DNA of 64,000 nt from Bradyrhizobium diazoefficiens USDA 110 (GCF_000011365.1 NC_004463.1:4388001-4452000), one strand, 5' to 3'. Positions 20,475-31,142 are shown, counted from the stretch's first letter. Program-made: numbers and translations. The notes: generated by a model not told the origin, from the letters alone.

Positions 20475-21965
20475 TTATCCCAGCCGCTGGTCGCGCACGT
20501 CCTGCGTATCCTCCGTCGCTGCCTTCACGGCGGCCTTGGCCGCGCCCTTGCCGGCGCCCTTGCGGCTCGCGATTTCGGTCGCCTTGCGGCCGGAGATCTC
20601 GTGGCCGGCATCAGCGGGCATCTGCCAGAAGAACCAGCTCGACGCCGCCGAGGTCAGCGCGACCACGACGAAGGCCGGCGCGAACACGGTGGCGTTGAGC
20701 TCGCTGACATGGCTGAGCCACATCGTCGTCTCGACGGACGCTGCGCCGACGGCGACGCCGGCAGAGACCGCAAGCTGCTGGTTGACGCTGACGAGCGTGG
20801 TGGCGCGGCTCATCTGCCCAGTCTCGACCTCGGCATAGGCCACCGTGTTGATCGCGGTGAACTCGAGCGAGCGGAAGAAGCCGCCGACCACCAGGATCAC
20901 CATGATGATCAGCAGCGGTGTCGTCACCGTGAACAGCGCGCAGACGCCAAGAAAGAACGCGCTGACGATCGCGTTCACCGTCATCAGATTACGGAAGCCG
21001 AAGGTGCGGATGATCCGCGCGGCCAGCGTCTTCATGCCCATGGCGCCGAGCGAGGAAGCAAACGTGACGAGGCCCGAATGGAACGGCGACAGGCCGAAGC
21101 CGATCTGCATCAGGAGCGGCAGCAGGAACGGCAGCGCGCCGATGCCGAGCCGGAACAGGAAGCCGCCGAGCACGGCCGCACGCAGCGTCGGCAAGGTCAG
21201 CAGCGAGAAGTCCAGCACCGGCGATCCCGTGCGCCGGGCATGAATGACATAGAGCGTCATCGAGATCGCGCCGCCGGCGATCAGCGCGGCGACCGTGCTC
21301 CAGGGCAGCAGGTTGAGGCCGGCCACCGACAGGCCGAAGGCGATGCCGGCGAGCCCGATCCCCGCGAGCACCATGCCGTAGAGGTCGAACGGCTCGCGTT
21401 CCTCGCTCTTGATGGGATCGATGAAGCGCAAGGCCATGAAGATGCCGAGCAGCCCGATCGGGATGTTGATCAGGAAGATCCAGTGCCAGGACGCGTAGGT
21501 CGTGATGAAACCACCGAGCGGCGGGCCGATCACAGGGCCTATGAGGGCAGGGACCGTCACCCAGGCCATCGCATTGACCAGCGCGCTCTTGTCCACCGAG
21601 CGCAGCAGCACGAGGCGCCCGACCGGCGTCATCATCGCCCCGCCCATGCCCTGGAGGATGCGCGCGAACACGAAATCCGTGACCGAGGTCGAGAGCGCGC
21701 AGCCGACCGAGCCGACCATGAAGACGCCGACCGCGATCGCGAACACCATCCGCGCGCCGAACCGGTCCGCGGTCCAGCCGCTCGCCGGGATGAACACCGC
21801 GAGCGACAGCAGATAGGAGGTGATCGCGAGCTTCAGCGTCAGCGGGCTGGTGCCGATGTCGGCCGCGATCGCCGGCAGCGAGGTGGCGATCACCGTCGAG
21901 TCCATGTTCTCCATGAAGAGAGCAGTGGCCACGATCAGCGGAATGACGCGTTGCTTGTCGACCAT
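20475..21965 (-). CDS. DHA2-family MFS transporter (EmrB/QacA type drug pump)
   Basis: A 496-aa polytopic protein with about 14 transmembrane segments. The motif after helix 2 is GWTADRFGARMVF, and motif C-like GPVIGPPLGGFI in helix 5 marks proton antiporters. Helix 1 contains MENMDSTVIATSLP, typical of the EmrB/QacA family (D in helix 1). No EmrA-like membrane fusion partner is next to it. The C-terminal about 40 residues are Ala/Lys-rich and cytoplasmic. Divergent from guaB across a 407-nt gap. Confidence 0.9.
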   Translation of the reverse strand: MVDKQRVIPLIVATALFMENMDSTVIATSLPAIAADIGTSPLTLKLAITSYLLSLAVFIPASGWTADRFGARMVFAIAVGVFMVGSVGCALSTSVTDFVFARILQGMGGAMMTPVGRLVLLRSVDKSALVNAMAWVTVPALIGPVIGPPLGGFITTYASWHWIFLINIPIGLLGIFMALRFIDPIKSEEREPFDLYGMVLAGIGLAGIAFGLSVAGLNLLPWSTVAALIAGGAISMTLYVIHARRTGSPVLDFSLLTLPTLRAAVLGGFLFRLGIGALPFLLPLLMQIGFGLSPFHSGLVTFASSLGAMGMKTLAARIIRTFGFRNLMTVNAIVSAFFLGVCALFTVTTPLLIIMVILVVGGFFRSLEFTAINTVAYAEVETGQMSRATTLVSVNQQLAVSAGVAVGAASVETTMWLSHVSELNATVFAPAFVVVALTSAASSWFFWQMPADAGHEISGRKATEIASRKGAGKGAAKAAVKAATEDTQDVRDQRLG

Positions 21966-22112
21966 GACGGATTGGTAACGAAAATCGGAAGGAAGGGCGA
22001 GGCTTGCGGCTTAACACTGCCGCCCGGCGGCGACCATTGCGGATCAACGCATGGCACCTAAATCCTGGGTAATAACCATGTGACCCTCGACGGCGGTTGC
22101 ACTCGCTCCCTC

Positions 22113-22152
22113 GTCATTCCGGGGCGCGCCCTTGGTCGCGCCCCGGAATGAC
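22113..22152. repeat. Minimal palindromic repeat, GTCATTCCGGGG family, copy 5
   Basis: Compact 40-bp copy: GTCATTCCGGGGCGCG, an 8-nt loop, and the exact complement. This is the simplest member and shows the core 16-bp arm of the family. Confidence 0.9.
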
Positions 22153-22195
22153 GAGGGGTGGCCGCCGCCCGGCTATCCCCGCTGAATTTGGGTAA

Positions 22196-23866
<1,671 letters not shown>

Positions 23867-23877
23867 TCGCTTCTGCC

Positions 23878-23953
23878 GTCATTCCGGGGGCGCGAAGCGC
23901 AACCCGGAATCTCGAGATTCCGGGTTCGATGCTTCGCATCGCCCCGGAATGAC
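23878..23953. repeat. Palindromic intergenic repeat, GTCATTCCGGGG family, copy 6
   Basis: GTCATTCCGGGG to CCCCGGAATGAC with an inner CCGGAATCTCGAGATTCCGG hairpin; very similar to copy 3. It begins 12 nt after the guaB stop. Confidence 0.85.
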
Positions 23954-23987
23954 AATGAGTGGTTTGCGCGCTCGCCTCAATGACGGT

Positions 23988-24088
23988 GTCATTCCCCGCG
24001 AATGCGGGGAATCCAGTACGCCGCGGCTTCTCGGTTCAATCACAGCCGCCCCTGGACTACTGGATCGCCCGCTTTCGCGGGCGATGAC
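23988..24088. repeat. Palindromic repeat with GTCATTCCCCGCG / GCGGGCGATGAC ends, copy A
   Basis: Begins GTCATTCCCCGCGAATGCGGGGAATCCAGTA and ends with CTGGATCGCCCGCTTTCGCGGGCGATGAC, giving a hairpin at each end. A related copy is at 37282-37401. It is placed back to back with copy 6 of the other family. Confidence 0.8.
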
Positions 24089-24161
24089 AGCAAGTGTGGG
24101 ATTTGCTTCATTCCCACCTACCTCCTAAATGACTGCAACAAGCATTCAGGAGGAAGCCATC

Positions 24162-25184
24162 ATGTCCCAAGCAAAACGCATCGTTCTCGCCGCGCGTCCC
24201 GTCGGCGAACCCAAGCCGTCCGATTTCCGCATTGAGGAATTCGCTGTCCCGACACCGGGGCAGGGCGAAGTCCTGCTGCGCACGATCTGGCTGTCGCTCG
24301 ATCCCTATATGCGCGGCCGCATGAGTGACGGTCCGTCCTATGCCGCGCCGGTGCCGATCGACGGCGTGATGGAGGGCGAGGCGGTCAGCGAGGTCGCGGC
24401 GTCCAACAACCCGGACTTCGCCAAAGGCGACATCGTGCGAGCCCGTACCGGATGGCAGACGCATGCGATCTCCAGCGGCAAGGGCCTAATCAAGGTGGAT
24501 CCCAAGCTCGGTCCGATCTCGACCTCGATCGGCGTGCTCGGCATGCCCGGCATGACCGCCTATACCGGCCTGCTCGACATCGGCAAGCCGCAGGAAGGCG
24601 AGACCGTCGTCGTCGCCGGCGCATCCGGCGCGGTCGGCTCCGCCGTCGGCCAGATCGCCAAGATCAAGGGCGCGCGCGCGGTCGGAATTGCGGGCGGCAA
24701 GGACAAATGCGACTACGTGGTGAAGGAGCTCGGCTTCGATGCCTGCATCGATCACCGCGATCCCGATCTTGCGGCCAAGCTGAAGGACGCCTGCCCGAAG
24801 GGGATCGACGTCTATTTCGAGAATGTCGGCGGCGCCGTGTTCGAAGCGGTGTTCCCGCTGCTCAATCCGTTTGCGCGCGTGCCGGTCTGCGGCCTGATAG
24901 CCCATTACAACGACACCGAGGCCAAGCCGCCGAAATGGGCCGCCAGCATGATGCGCGCGACCCTGACCAAGCGGCTGACCTTCCGCGGCTTCATCGTCTC
25001 CGACTTCGCCGCCCGCCACGGCGACTTCCTGCGCGACATGTCGGCCTGGGTCCGCGAGGGCAAGGTCAAGTACAAGGAGTTCGTCACCGAGGGCCTGGAG
25101 AGCGCCCCCGGCGCCTTCATGGGGCTTCTGAAGGGCGCCAATTTCGGCAAGCAGCTGGTGCGGGTCGGGCAAGATAAGGCCTGA
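24162..25184 (+). CDS. NADP-dependent oxidoreductase (MDR superfamily, zinc-independent)
   Basis: A 340-aa medium-chain dehydrogenase/reductase. I chose the ATG at 24162, which has a perfect AGGAGG 8 nt upstream; a 5' in-frame ATG at 24129 lacks one. The cofactor motif is VVAGASGAVGSAVGQ and zinc ligands are absent. The sequence LSLDPYMRGRM is characteristic of the leukotriene B4 dehydrogenase / CurA-like alkenal reductase group, which reduces alpha,beta-unsaturated carbonyls with NADPH. Physiological substrate unknown; no operon partner. Confidence 0.9.
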   Translation: MSQAKRIVLAARPVGEPKPSDFRIEEFAVPTPGQGEVLLRTIWLSLDPYMRGRMSDGPSYAAPVPIDGVMEGEAVSEVAASNNPDFAKGDIVRARTGWQTHAISSGKGLIKVDPKLGPISTSIGVLGMPGMTAYTGLLDIGKPQEGETVVVAGASGAVGSAVGQIAKIKGARAVGIAGGKDKCDYVVKELGFDACIDHRDPDLAAKLKDACPKGIDVYFENVGGAVFEAVFPLLNPFARVPVCGLIAHYNDTEAKPPKWAASMMRATLTKRLTFRGFIVSDFAARHGDFLRDMSAWVREGKVKYKEFVTEGLESAPGAFMGLLKGANFGKQLVRVGQDKA

Positions 25185-25251
25185 TAGCGAGGGCCTGGTT
25201 GCGCCGCCGACGCCCTCCGGGCGGTGGATGGTTAAGAAAGAGTCACCAAAA

Positions 25252-25305
25252 GGTCACACCCGGCCCGCAAAAGCCGCAGGTGTGACCGCCGGTTCATTGA
25301 CCGGC
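25252..25305 (+). promoter_or_regulatory. Tandem hairpins before a small membrane protein gene
   Basis: Hairpin 1: GGTCACACC (25252-25260) and GGTGTGACC (25279-25287), with an inner CGGC/GCCG. Hairpin 2 follows at once: GCCGGT (25288-25293), loop TCATTG, ACCGGC (25300-25305). No T-run follows, so a simple terminator is not indicated. Confidence 0.45.
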
Positions 25306-25347
25306 GAGCGAAGGCATTGAATCATCGCGCATATTTTGGGTGTTGCG

Positions 25348-25656
25348 ATGTTAGAGATCAGTGTTTTCTGCGTAATCCTTCTGGCCGCCGGCTATTGGAC
25401 GACCATGTTCGTCATGGGCCGCCGCGACGACGTCATCCATGGCAAGTTCGTTCATGCCGAGGACGAGGGCGATTTGACCCGGCCCGCGATGCCGACACCG
25501 CCGCCGTTCCCGAAGCGTCCGCTCAAGGCTGCGCAGTCCGCCGGCGTCCAGTCCGCCAACGTCCAGCCCGAGATGGCCGAGGCCAGGCCGGTGAACAGCG
25601 CAGCGCTGGAATCCTTGCTGGCTGCGATCCAGCAGGACCTCAAGAGCGTCGCGTAA
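25348..25656 (+). CDS. Small single-span membrane protein of unknown function
   Basis: A 102-aa protein starting at ATG 25348 (MLEISVFCVILLAAG). Residues 4-20 form one transmembrane helix. The rest is predicted cytoplasmic or periplasmic, with a proline-rich stretch (PTPPPFPKRP) and a short C-terminal amphipathic helix (ALESLLAAIQQDLKSV). No catalytic motif is visible and I do not recognise a family. The compact coding and conserved-looking C-terminal helix argue for a real gene. Two hairpins lie in its leader. Confidence 0.6.
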   Translation: MLEISVFCVILLAAGYWTTMFVMGRRDDVIHGKFVHAEDEGDLTRPAMPTPPPFPKRPLKAAQSAGVQSANVQPEMAEARPVNSAALESLLAAIQQDLKSVA

Positions 25657-25666
25657 GCCGCAATCC

Positions 25667-26731
25667 TCAGACGCTGCCGCGCTCGACCAGGAACAGGTCG
25701 ACGGCGATCCGCTGTTCGGCAAGCTGCGTGCCCGACAGGCGCGCCAGCAGCAGTTCGGCCGCGATGCGCCCCACGGCCGCCGCATCGAACGAGATGGTGG
25801 TGAGGCCGGGCGTGATCTGATCGGCGACGTCGTTGTCGCCGAAGCCGAGCACGGCGAGATCGCGCGGCACCGACAGGCCGCGCGCGCGAGCCTCGATCAG
25901 CGCGCCGGTCGCGAGCAGATCGTTGGCGCAGAACACGGCATCGACGCGGTCGCCGCGATCGAGCAGGGCGGTGAAGGCGGCGCGGCCGTCTATGAGGCCT
26001 GTGATCTCGCCAACGCCGATCTCGTGGACGATATCGAGGCCGAGCTGCGCCGCTGCCGTGCGAAAGCCGTCGCGGCGCAGCGCGCCGCGGCCGCTGCTGC
26101 GGCCGATGAAGGCGACGCGGCGATGTCCGGCCTCAGCCAGCCTGCGCGCCGCCATCGCACCGGCATCCGCATTGGGCAGGCCGACCAGCATGTCGATGGG
26201 GTCGCGCGGAAACGCCCAGGTCTCGATCACGGGAATGCCGAGCTCTGCAAGCGCTGCGCGGTTCTCCTCGAGCTCGATCACGCCGGTGAACATCACCGCG
26301 GCGGGGCGGATGCCGCGCAGCGACTGGATCATCGCGACTTCCTTGACATAGGAGTAGGAGGTCTGGCCGACGAGCACCTCGAATCCTTCCGGCTCGAGCG
26401 TGGCCGCGAAGCTGCGCACGGCGAGCCCGAACTGCTGGCTGAGGATGTTGGAGACGAAGGCGACGACCACGTTCGAGCGGCCCGAGCGCAGCGCGCGCGC
26501 ATGCGGGTTGGAGGCGTATCCGGTTGCCTCGATCACTTCGAGGATGCGCTCGCGGGTCTTTCGATTGACCTTCTGGGGGTGGCGCAGCACCCGCGACACC
26601 GTGATCGGCGATACCCCGGCGCGCTCCGCCACCTCCGCGATGCGCGGCGGCCGTCCGGTCGCGCTGGCGCGGCCGGGCGGCGCCGGAATGCGCACCACGT
26701 CGTCATAGTTCGGCTTTGCCGGATCGGTCAT
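25667..26731 (-). CDS. LacI-family transcriptional regulator
   Basis: A 354-aa repressor-type protein with the LacI helix-turn-helix at about residues 28-50 (IAEVAERAGVSPITVSRVL), the hinge helix region NPHARALRSGRSN, and a periplasmic-binding-like effector domain to the end. It is the last gene of the transporter/deacylase operon on this strand. A perfect LacI-type palindrome (AATGACAACGTTGTCATT) lies about 50 nt upstream of that operon's first gene and is its obvious binding site. The effector is likely the imported compound or a product. Confidence 0.92.
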   Translation of the reverse strand: MTDPAKPNYDDVVRIPAPPGRASATGRPPRIAEVAERAGVSPITVSRVLRHPQKVNRKTRERILEVIEATGYASNPHARALRSGRSNVVVAFVSNILSQQFGLAVRSFAATLEPEGFEVLVGQTSYSYVKEVAMIQSLRGIRPAAVMFTGVIELEENRAALAELGIPVIETWAFPRDPIDMLVGLPNADAGAMAARRLAEAGHRRVAFIGRSSGRGALRRDGFRTAAAQLGLDIVHEIGVGEITGLIDGRAAFTALLDRGDRVDAVFCANDLLATGALIEARARGLSVPRDLAVLGFGDNDVADQITPGLTTISFDAAAVGRIAAELLLARLSGTQLAEQRIAVDLFLVERGSV

Positions 26732-26772
26732 CGAATCCCGAGGGTAGTCGAAGTCGCTATCGTCTCCAAAGC

Positions 26773-27801
26773 TCAGCGCGCTGGCAGCTCGTCGCGCGAC
26801 AGCGCCCGGCCGACCTGGACCAGGCAGTCGCCGCTCTGGCTGTCGGTGTGCAGGCGCTGCGAGATCACGATGCCATCGGCCGGGAAGCGCAACACTTCCT
26901 CCGGCAGCTCCGGCCGCTCGAAATCATGATACCAGCCGGCGACGTCGCCGGCCGCAACGCGCGCGCCGACCATGACCGCGGGCTCGAACCAGCCGCGCCG
27001 CGTCGCGAACACCGCCTGCGCGTGGCTTTGCAGCGCCAGCAATTCGGTGGCGCGCTCGACCGGCGCATGCGGCCCCAGCACGGGCGCCTGGACGATGCCG
27101 AGCGCGAGCAGCAGCCGGTCGACGGCGCGCGCGGTGAACGCCATCGTCTGCGGCGTGACGGTGCCGCCGCCGCCGAACTCGCCTGACAGTCCGATCGCGC
27201 CGGCGCGCGCGGCCGCCGCCATCGAGGTCGGCGCAGCGGCGCCGTTCTCGGCGACGAAGGCGAAGGGCATCCCTAATCCTTCCATCAGGCGCAGTGCCTG
27301 GCCGAACATCTCGGGCGGTCCCTGCCGCTCGATCAGCGCGCAGGGCACGTGCGCCATCGACGTGCCGCCGGAATGGATATCGAAGACGACGTCATGGCGC
27401 GGAAACAGCTCGTGCTCGAGGAAGTGCGCCAGCCGAAAAGTCGGCGTGCCCGCGGCATCGCCCGGGAAGGCGCGGTTGAGATTGCCCTCGTCGAGCGGCG
27501 AGCGGCGGCGCGCCGCCATCACGGCGGGAAGATTGGCGAAGGGCAGGATGGTGATCTCGCCCTTGACGGCCTTGGCATCGAGCCGGCGATACAGCCGCGT
27601 CAGCGTGATCTCGCCCTCGTATTCGTCGCCGTGATTGCCGGCCATCAACAGAAGTTTTGGGCCGGCGCCGTTCTTGATCCGGAAGATCGGGATCTTGAGC
27701 TGGAAGTAGGGCGATCGATCGATCGAGAAGGGAATGCCTAGATGGCCGGACCATTTCTGGTCCTTCTCGAAATCGATCTCGTGGAAAAGTCCGGTATGCA
27801 T
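26773..27801 (-). CDS. Succinylglutamate desuccinylase/aspartoacylase family deacylase (DoeB-like)
   Basis: A 342-aa zinc carboxypeptidase-fold enzyme. The metal-binding residues sit in AGNHGDEYEGE and FDIHSGGTSM, and the catalytic glutamate in GLSGEFGGGG. Relatives remove acyl groups from N-acyl amino acids (aspartoacylase, AstE, and DoeB for N-acetyl-diaminobutyrate). Overall layout is closest to the DoeB branch, but no ectoine genes are nearby, so ectoine breakdown is not supported. In this operon it most likely frees an amino acid from an N-acylated substrate taken up by the transporter. Confidence 0.8.
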   Translation of the reverse strand: MHTGLFHEIDFEKDQKWSGHLGIPFSIDRSPYFQLKIPIFRIKNGAGPKLLLMAGNHGDEYEGEITLTRLYRRLDAKAVKGEITILPFANLPAVMAARRRSPLDEGNLNRAFPGDAAGTPTFRLAHFLEHELFPRHDVVFDIHSGGTSMAHVPCALIERQGPPEMFGQALRLMEGLGMPFAFVAENGAAAPTSMAAAARAGAIGLSGEFGGGGTVTPQTMAFTARAVDRLLLALGIVQAPVLGPHAPVERATELLALQSHAQAVFATRRGWFEPAVMVGARVAAGDVAGWYHDFERPELPEEVLRFPADGIVISQRLHTDSQSGDCLVQVGRALSRDELPAR

Positions 27802-27864
27802 GGGATGCCCTGAGGGCCGCGTCGTCGCCGAAGCCGGCCGAAGGTTGAAGAAAGAGCGCCGCGT

Positions 27865-28209
27865 TTACAGCAAGGCGACCGCGGTCATCTCGACGCGCAA
27901 ATCGGGATCGGCGAGACGGGCTTCGACGCAGGCGCGCGCCGGCGGATTGGCCGGATCGATCCAGGAATCGTAGACCGAGTTCATGGTGTCGAAGTCGGTG
28001 ATATGCGGCAGGAAGACGTTGACCGCGATCAGTTTGGAGCGGTCGGTGCCGGCTTCCTTGAGCAGCGCGTCGATCTTGGCGAGCACCTGCTGGGTCTGCG
28101 ACACGATGCCGGCCTTGCGGTCGTCAGCGACTTGACCTGCGATATGCACCATGCCGCCGGCAGCGACGGCCTGGCTCATGCGCGAGCCGACGACGTAACG
28201 TTTGATCAT
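27865..28209 (-). CDS. RidA-family enamine/imine deaminase
   Basis: A 114-aa YjgF/YER057c/UK114 protein. The key arginine is in PPARACVE (residue 92) and a C-terminal RVEM supplies the usual acidic residue. RidA proteins hydrolyse reactive 2-aminoacrylate and related enamines released by PLP-dependent dehydratases. In this operon a D-serine-dehydratase-like enzyme is encoded upstream, which gives RidA a natural substrate. Length is normal for the family (about 115-130 aa). Confidence 0.9.
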   Translation of the reverse strand: MIKRYVVGSRMSQAVAAGGMVHIAGQVADDRKAGIVSQTQQVLAKIDALLKEAGTDRSKLIAVNVFLPHITDFDTMNSVYDSWIDPANPPARACVEARLADPDLRVEMTAVALL

Positions 28210-28228
28210 CTCGAAGTCTCCTTGGGAA

Positions 28229-28260
28229 AAGCGGCTCCCGCGCGGGCGCGGGAGCCGCTT
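28229..28260 (-). terminator. Strong hairpin between the binding-protein and RidA genes
   Basis: Perfect 15-bp arms (AAGCGGCTCCCGCGC and complement) around a 2-nt centre, followed on the transcribed strand by CTTTTCCC. It may be a weak terminator or 3' stabiliser that raises binding-protein mRNA above the distal genes. Confidence 0.6.
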
Positions 28261-28266
28261 GTGAAC

Positions 28267-29064
28267 TTACAGCGTCGGCAGCGACTGCTCTTCCCTAAAC
28301 CATTTCAGCTGAAGTGCGCCGAGCTTGCCGTTGAGCTTGTTGAAGAAGATGTCGGTGTTGATCCAGTTCAGCAGGTTCTGCTCGCCCTGGCGCACGCCGA
28401 CATGGGCCGGCGACTGGCGGATCAGGAATTTCAGCTCGACCTCCTTGGTCGGGTTCTGGTCCTGCACCTTCAGCGCGATGGCGCTGTTCTCGGCGAAGGT
28501 GTCGGCCTGGCCGGCGAGGAAGGCGGCGAGCGCGGCCGGCGTGTCCTCGAAACGCACCAGCTTCACCTTAGGTGCGTTGTCGGTCAGCCAAACGTCGAGC
28601 GTCGAGCCCTTGGCCACCGCAACGCTGCGGCCGTCGAGATTGTCGGGCTTCTTGCTGGTGGCTGATGGCAGCGACTTCGCACCGTAGACGCCGAGATTCA
28701 CCACCGCATAGGGCTGCGAGAACATCACCTGCTGGGCGCGCTCGGGCGTGGCGCCGAGGCCCGCGATCAGCATGTCGATCTTGTCGGAGAGCAGGCTCGG
28801 GATGCGCGCGGCGCCCGTCACCGGCACGAGCTCGAGCTTCACGCCCATGTCGGCGGCGATCAGCCGGGCGAGATCGGCATCAAGGCCCGCGATCTCACCC
28901 TTGTCGTCCTTGAAGCCCCAGGGCGCGGCATCGGTCAGGATGCCGACGCGCAGCTTGCCGGAGCCGAGCACATCCTGCAGCTTGTCGGCGTGTGCGAGGT
29001 TCGGCGCGGCGAGCACTGCGAGTGCCGTGGCTGCGATCGCAAAGAGGGATTTCAGTTGTCTCAT
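28267..29064 (-). CDS. Amino acid ABC transporter, periplasmic substrate-binding protein
   Basis: A 265-aa family 3 solute-binding protein. The start at 29064 (MRQLKSLFAIAAT) gives a clean signal peptide cleaved after about AHA (residues 22-24); an upstream in-frame extension is unrelated. The mature domain begins KLQDVLGSGKLRVGILTDAAPWGFKDDKGEIAGLDADLARL, with the typical RVG and GxDxD pattern of polar amino acid receptors. It delivers its ligand to the two permeases encoded upstream in the operon. Ligand not deducible; RidA and PLP enzyme neighbours suggest an amino acid or N-acyl derivative. Confidence 0.9.
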   Translation of the reverse strand: MRQLKSLFAIAATALAVLAAPNLAHADKLQDVLGSGKLRVGILTDAAPWGFKDDKGEIAGLDADLARLIAADMGVKLELVPVTGAARIPSLLSDKIDMLIAGLGATPERAQQVMFSQPYAVVNLGVYGAKSLPSATSKKPDNLDGRSVAVAKGSTLDVWLTDNAPKVKLVRFEDTPAALAAFLAGQADTFAENSAIALKVQDQNPTKEVELKFLIRQSPAHVGVRQGEQNLLNWINTDIFFNKLNGKLGALQLKWFREEQSLPTL

Positions 29065-29095
29065 GACTCTCTCCTGGTGGCGGATGGCTGGATGA

Positions 29096-29824
29096 TCATT
29101 TTGCGGAGGCGATGAAGCTGGCGAGCTCGGGGGTCTCAGGATTGGCGAACAGCTTTGCCGGCGGCCCCTGTTCCCAGACGCGGCCCTGGTGCATGAAGAC
29201 GATGCGGTTGGCGACGTTGCGGGCAAAACCCATCTCGTGGGTGACCAGGATCATGGTCATGCCTTGCTTCGCCATCGCCTCCATCACCTTAAGCACCTCG
29301 CCGACGAGTTCAGGATCGAGCGCGGAGGTCACCTCGTCGAACAGCATGAGGTGAGGCGCCATGGCGAGGCAGCGCGCGATCGCGACGCGCTGCTGCTGGC
29401 CGCCGGAGAGCTGCTCGGGCCAGGCGTCGATCTTCTCGGCAAGGCCGACGCGGGTGAGCACGTCCTGGGCCAGCGTGCGTGCGCGGGCCTTGTCGATGCG
29501 GCCGGTGAGCAGCGGGGCCAGCGTGATGTTGCGCTCGACCTTCAGATGCGGAAACAGGTTGAAGGCCTGGAACACGATGCCGACGCGCTGACGGAATTTC
29601 TTGAGGCCGGGCATCTTCGCGTGGACCCGCTCGCCCTCGACGCGGATCTCGCCGGAATCGACGCTCTCCAGCGCATTGATGCAGCGGAGCAGCGTCGACT
29701 TGCCCGAGCCCGAGCGGCCGATGATCGTGACGATCTCGCCTTCCTCGACGTCGAGCGAGACGCCCTTGAGCACCTCGACCTTGCCGAATGTCTTGTGCAC
29801 GTCGCGGATTTCAACGAGAGCCAT
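29096..29824 (-). CDS. Amino acid ABC transporter ATPase
   Basis: A 242-aa importer ATPase of the HisP/GlnQ type. Walker A is [13 protein letters not shown], the signature [13 protein letters not shown], and Walker [15 protein letters not shown]. It powers the two membrane subunits encoded just upstream. Its start overlaps the 3' end of the permease gene by 14 nt, which suggests coupled translation. Gene order permease, permease, ATPase, binding protein is normal for polar amino acid uptake systems. Confidence 0.93.
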   Translation of the reverse strand: MALVEIRDVHKTFGKVEVLKGVSLDVEEGEIVTIIGRSGSGKSTLLRCINALESVDSGEIRVEGERVHAKMPGLKKFRQRVGIVFQAFNLFPHLKVERNITLAPLLTGRIDKARARTLAQDVLTRVGLAEKIDAWPEQLSGGQQQRVAIARCLAMAPHLMLFDEVTSALDPELVGEVLKVMEAMAKQGMTMILVTHEMGFARNVANRIVFMHQGRVWEQGPPAKLFANPETPELASFIASAK

Positions 29825-30461
29825 CGAGGCGGGCCTCCAGGGAGCGGGACCAAAGCGTGAGCGGCAGGCACAGCGCGAAATAGATCGCGGCGACCAGCGC
29901 GTAGGTGAGCAGCGGCTGGAACGTCGCCGCGCTCACCACTTGCCCTGCGCGGGCAAGCTCGACGAAGCCGAGGATCGAGGCGAGCGAGGTGCCCTTGATG
30001 AGCTGCACCAGGAAGCCGACGGTCGGCGGCAGCGACAGCCGCAGCGCCTGCGGCGCGATGATGTGGCGGAACTGCTGCCAGGCGGAGAGGCCGAGGCAGG
30101 CACCGGCCTCCCATTGCGCCTGCTTCACGGCCTCCAGCCCGCCGCGCCAGATCTCGCCGAGGAAGGCGGCGGTGTAGAGCGTGTAGGCGACGGTCACGGC
30201 GACGAGCGCCGGCACCTGGATGCCCAAAAACACCGGCATGCCGAAATAGAAGAAGAACAACAGCCCGATCAGCGGCACGCTCTGGATCACCTGGATGCAC
30301 GCCGTCATGGTCCAGCGCAGCCCGGCGAAGCGGCTGATGCGGCCCATGGCGAGCCCGAGCGCCAGCGGCGCGCCGAAGGCGAGCGCGAGCACGACCAGCG
30401 CGACGGTCCAGCGCAGCGCCGCGAACAGCGAGACGAAATCGATGAGGGAGAAGGATCGCAT
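29811..30461 (-). CDS. Amino acid ABC transporter permease (second subunit)
   Basis: A 216-aa HisMQ-type membrane subunit with about five transmembrane segments. The coupling (EAA) loop is visible as FLGEIWRGGLEAVKQAQWEAG, where the ATPase docks, and LRLSLPPTVGFLVQLIKGTSLASILG follows it as in other family members. It starts 10 nt after the first permease gene stop. Together the two permeases make a heterodimeric channel. Confidence 0.9.
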   Translation of the reverse strand: MRSFSLIDFVSLFAALRWTVALVVLALAFGAPLALGLAMGRISRFAGLRWTMTACIQVIQSVPLIGLLFFFYFGMPVFLGIQVPALVAVTVAYTLYTAAFLGEIWRGGLEAVKQAQWEAGACLGLSAWQQFRHIIAPQALRLSLPPTVGFLVQLIKGTSLASILGFVELARAGQVVSAATFQPLLTYALVAAIYFALCLPLTLWSRSLEARLDGSR

Positions 30462-30471
30462 CGCTGTCCCC

Positions 30472-31131
30472 TCAGCGCCGCCGCGGCCAGCGGAAGGCCG
30501 CCAGACCGATGATTGCGAACAGCGCCTTGAACGACATCGCCATCGCGAAATAGACCGCGCAGATCACCGCATAGACCTCGAAGCTGCGGTAGGTGCGGCT
30601 CTCGATGAATCCTGCGACATGGAAGAGTTCGTCGGCGGCGACCTGCGAGGCGAGCGAGGTGCCGAGCAGCAGCAACACGAACTGGCTGGTCACGGCCGGA
30701 TAGGCGTTGCGCAGCGCCGGCGGCAGCAGGATGTGACGGAACACCTGCCAGCCTGACAGCCCGAGGCACTGGCCAGCCTCGATCTGGTTCTTCGGCACGG
30801 AGTCGAGGCCGGCGCGGATGATCTCGACCGAGTAGGCGCCGAAATACAGCGACAGCGCGACGGCAGCCGCCTCGAAGGCCGGCAGCTTCAGGCCGAAGTT
30901 CGGCAGCACGAAGAAGACGATGAAGATCTGGATCAGCGACGGCGTGTTGCGGAACAGCTCGATATAGCCGCGCACCAGCCAGCGCAGCGGCGTGATGCGG
31001 CCGTTCAGCGCGACCGCGCCGGCAACGCCGATCACGAGCCCGGCCAGTGCCGCGATCACCGTCAGCTCGAGCGTGACGATGGCCCCGTCGATGAGCTGGT
31101 TCTGATAGCGCCAGAGCGGCAGGAAGTTCAT
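30472..31131 (-). CDS. Amino acid ABC transporter permease (first subunit)
   Basis: A 219-aa HisMQ-type permease with about five transmembrane helices. The N-terminal periplasmic segment precedes the helix LTVIAALAGLVIGV, and the EAA loop reads YSVEIIRAGLDSVPKNQIEAG. Pairs with the permease encoded just downstream. The gene begins 11 nt after the PLP enzyme stop, linking transport and catabolism in one transcript. Confidence 0.9.
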   Translation of the reverse strand: MNFLPLWRYQNQLIDGAIVTLELTVIAALAGLVIGVAGAVALNGRITPLRWLVRGYIELFRNTPSLIQIFIVFFVLPNFGLKLPAFEAAAVALSLYFGAYSVEIIRAGLDSVPKNQIEAGQCLGLSGWQVFRHILLPPALRNAYPAVTSQFVLLLLGTSLASQVAADELFHVAGFIESRTYRSFEVYAVICAVYFAMAMSFKALFAIIGLAAFRWPRRR

Positions 31132-31142
31132 TGCGTGCGCTC

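Noticed and set aside
20388..22061. 557-aa plus-strand frame rich in Arg, Asp, His
   Set aside because: Mirror of the DHA2 transporter codons; not a protein.
23878..24088. CRISPR-like repeats
   Set aside because: They are two different palindromic elements side by side, without regular spacers.
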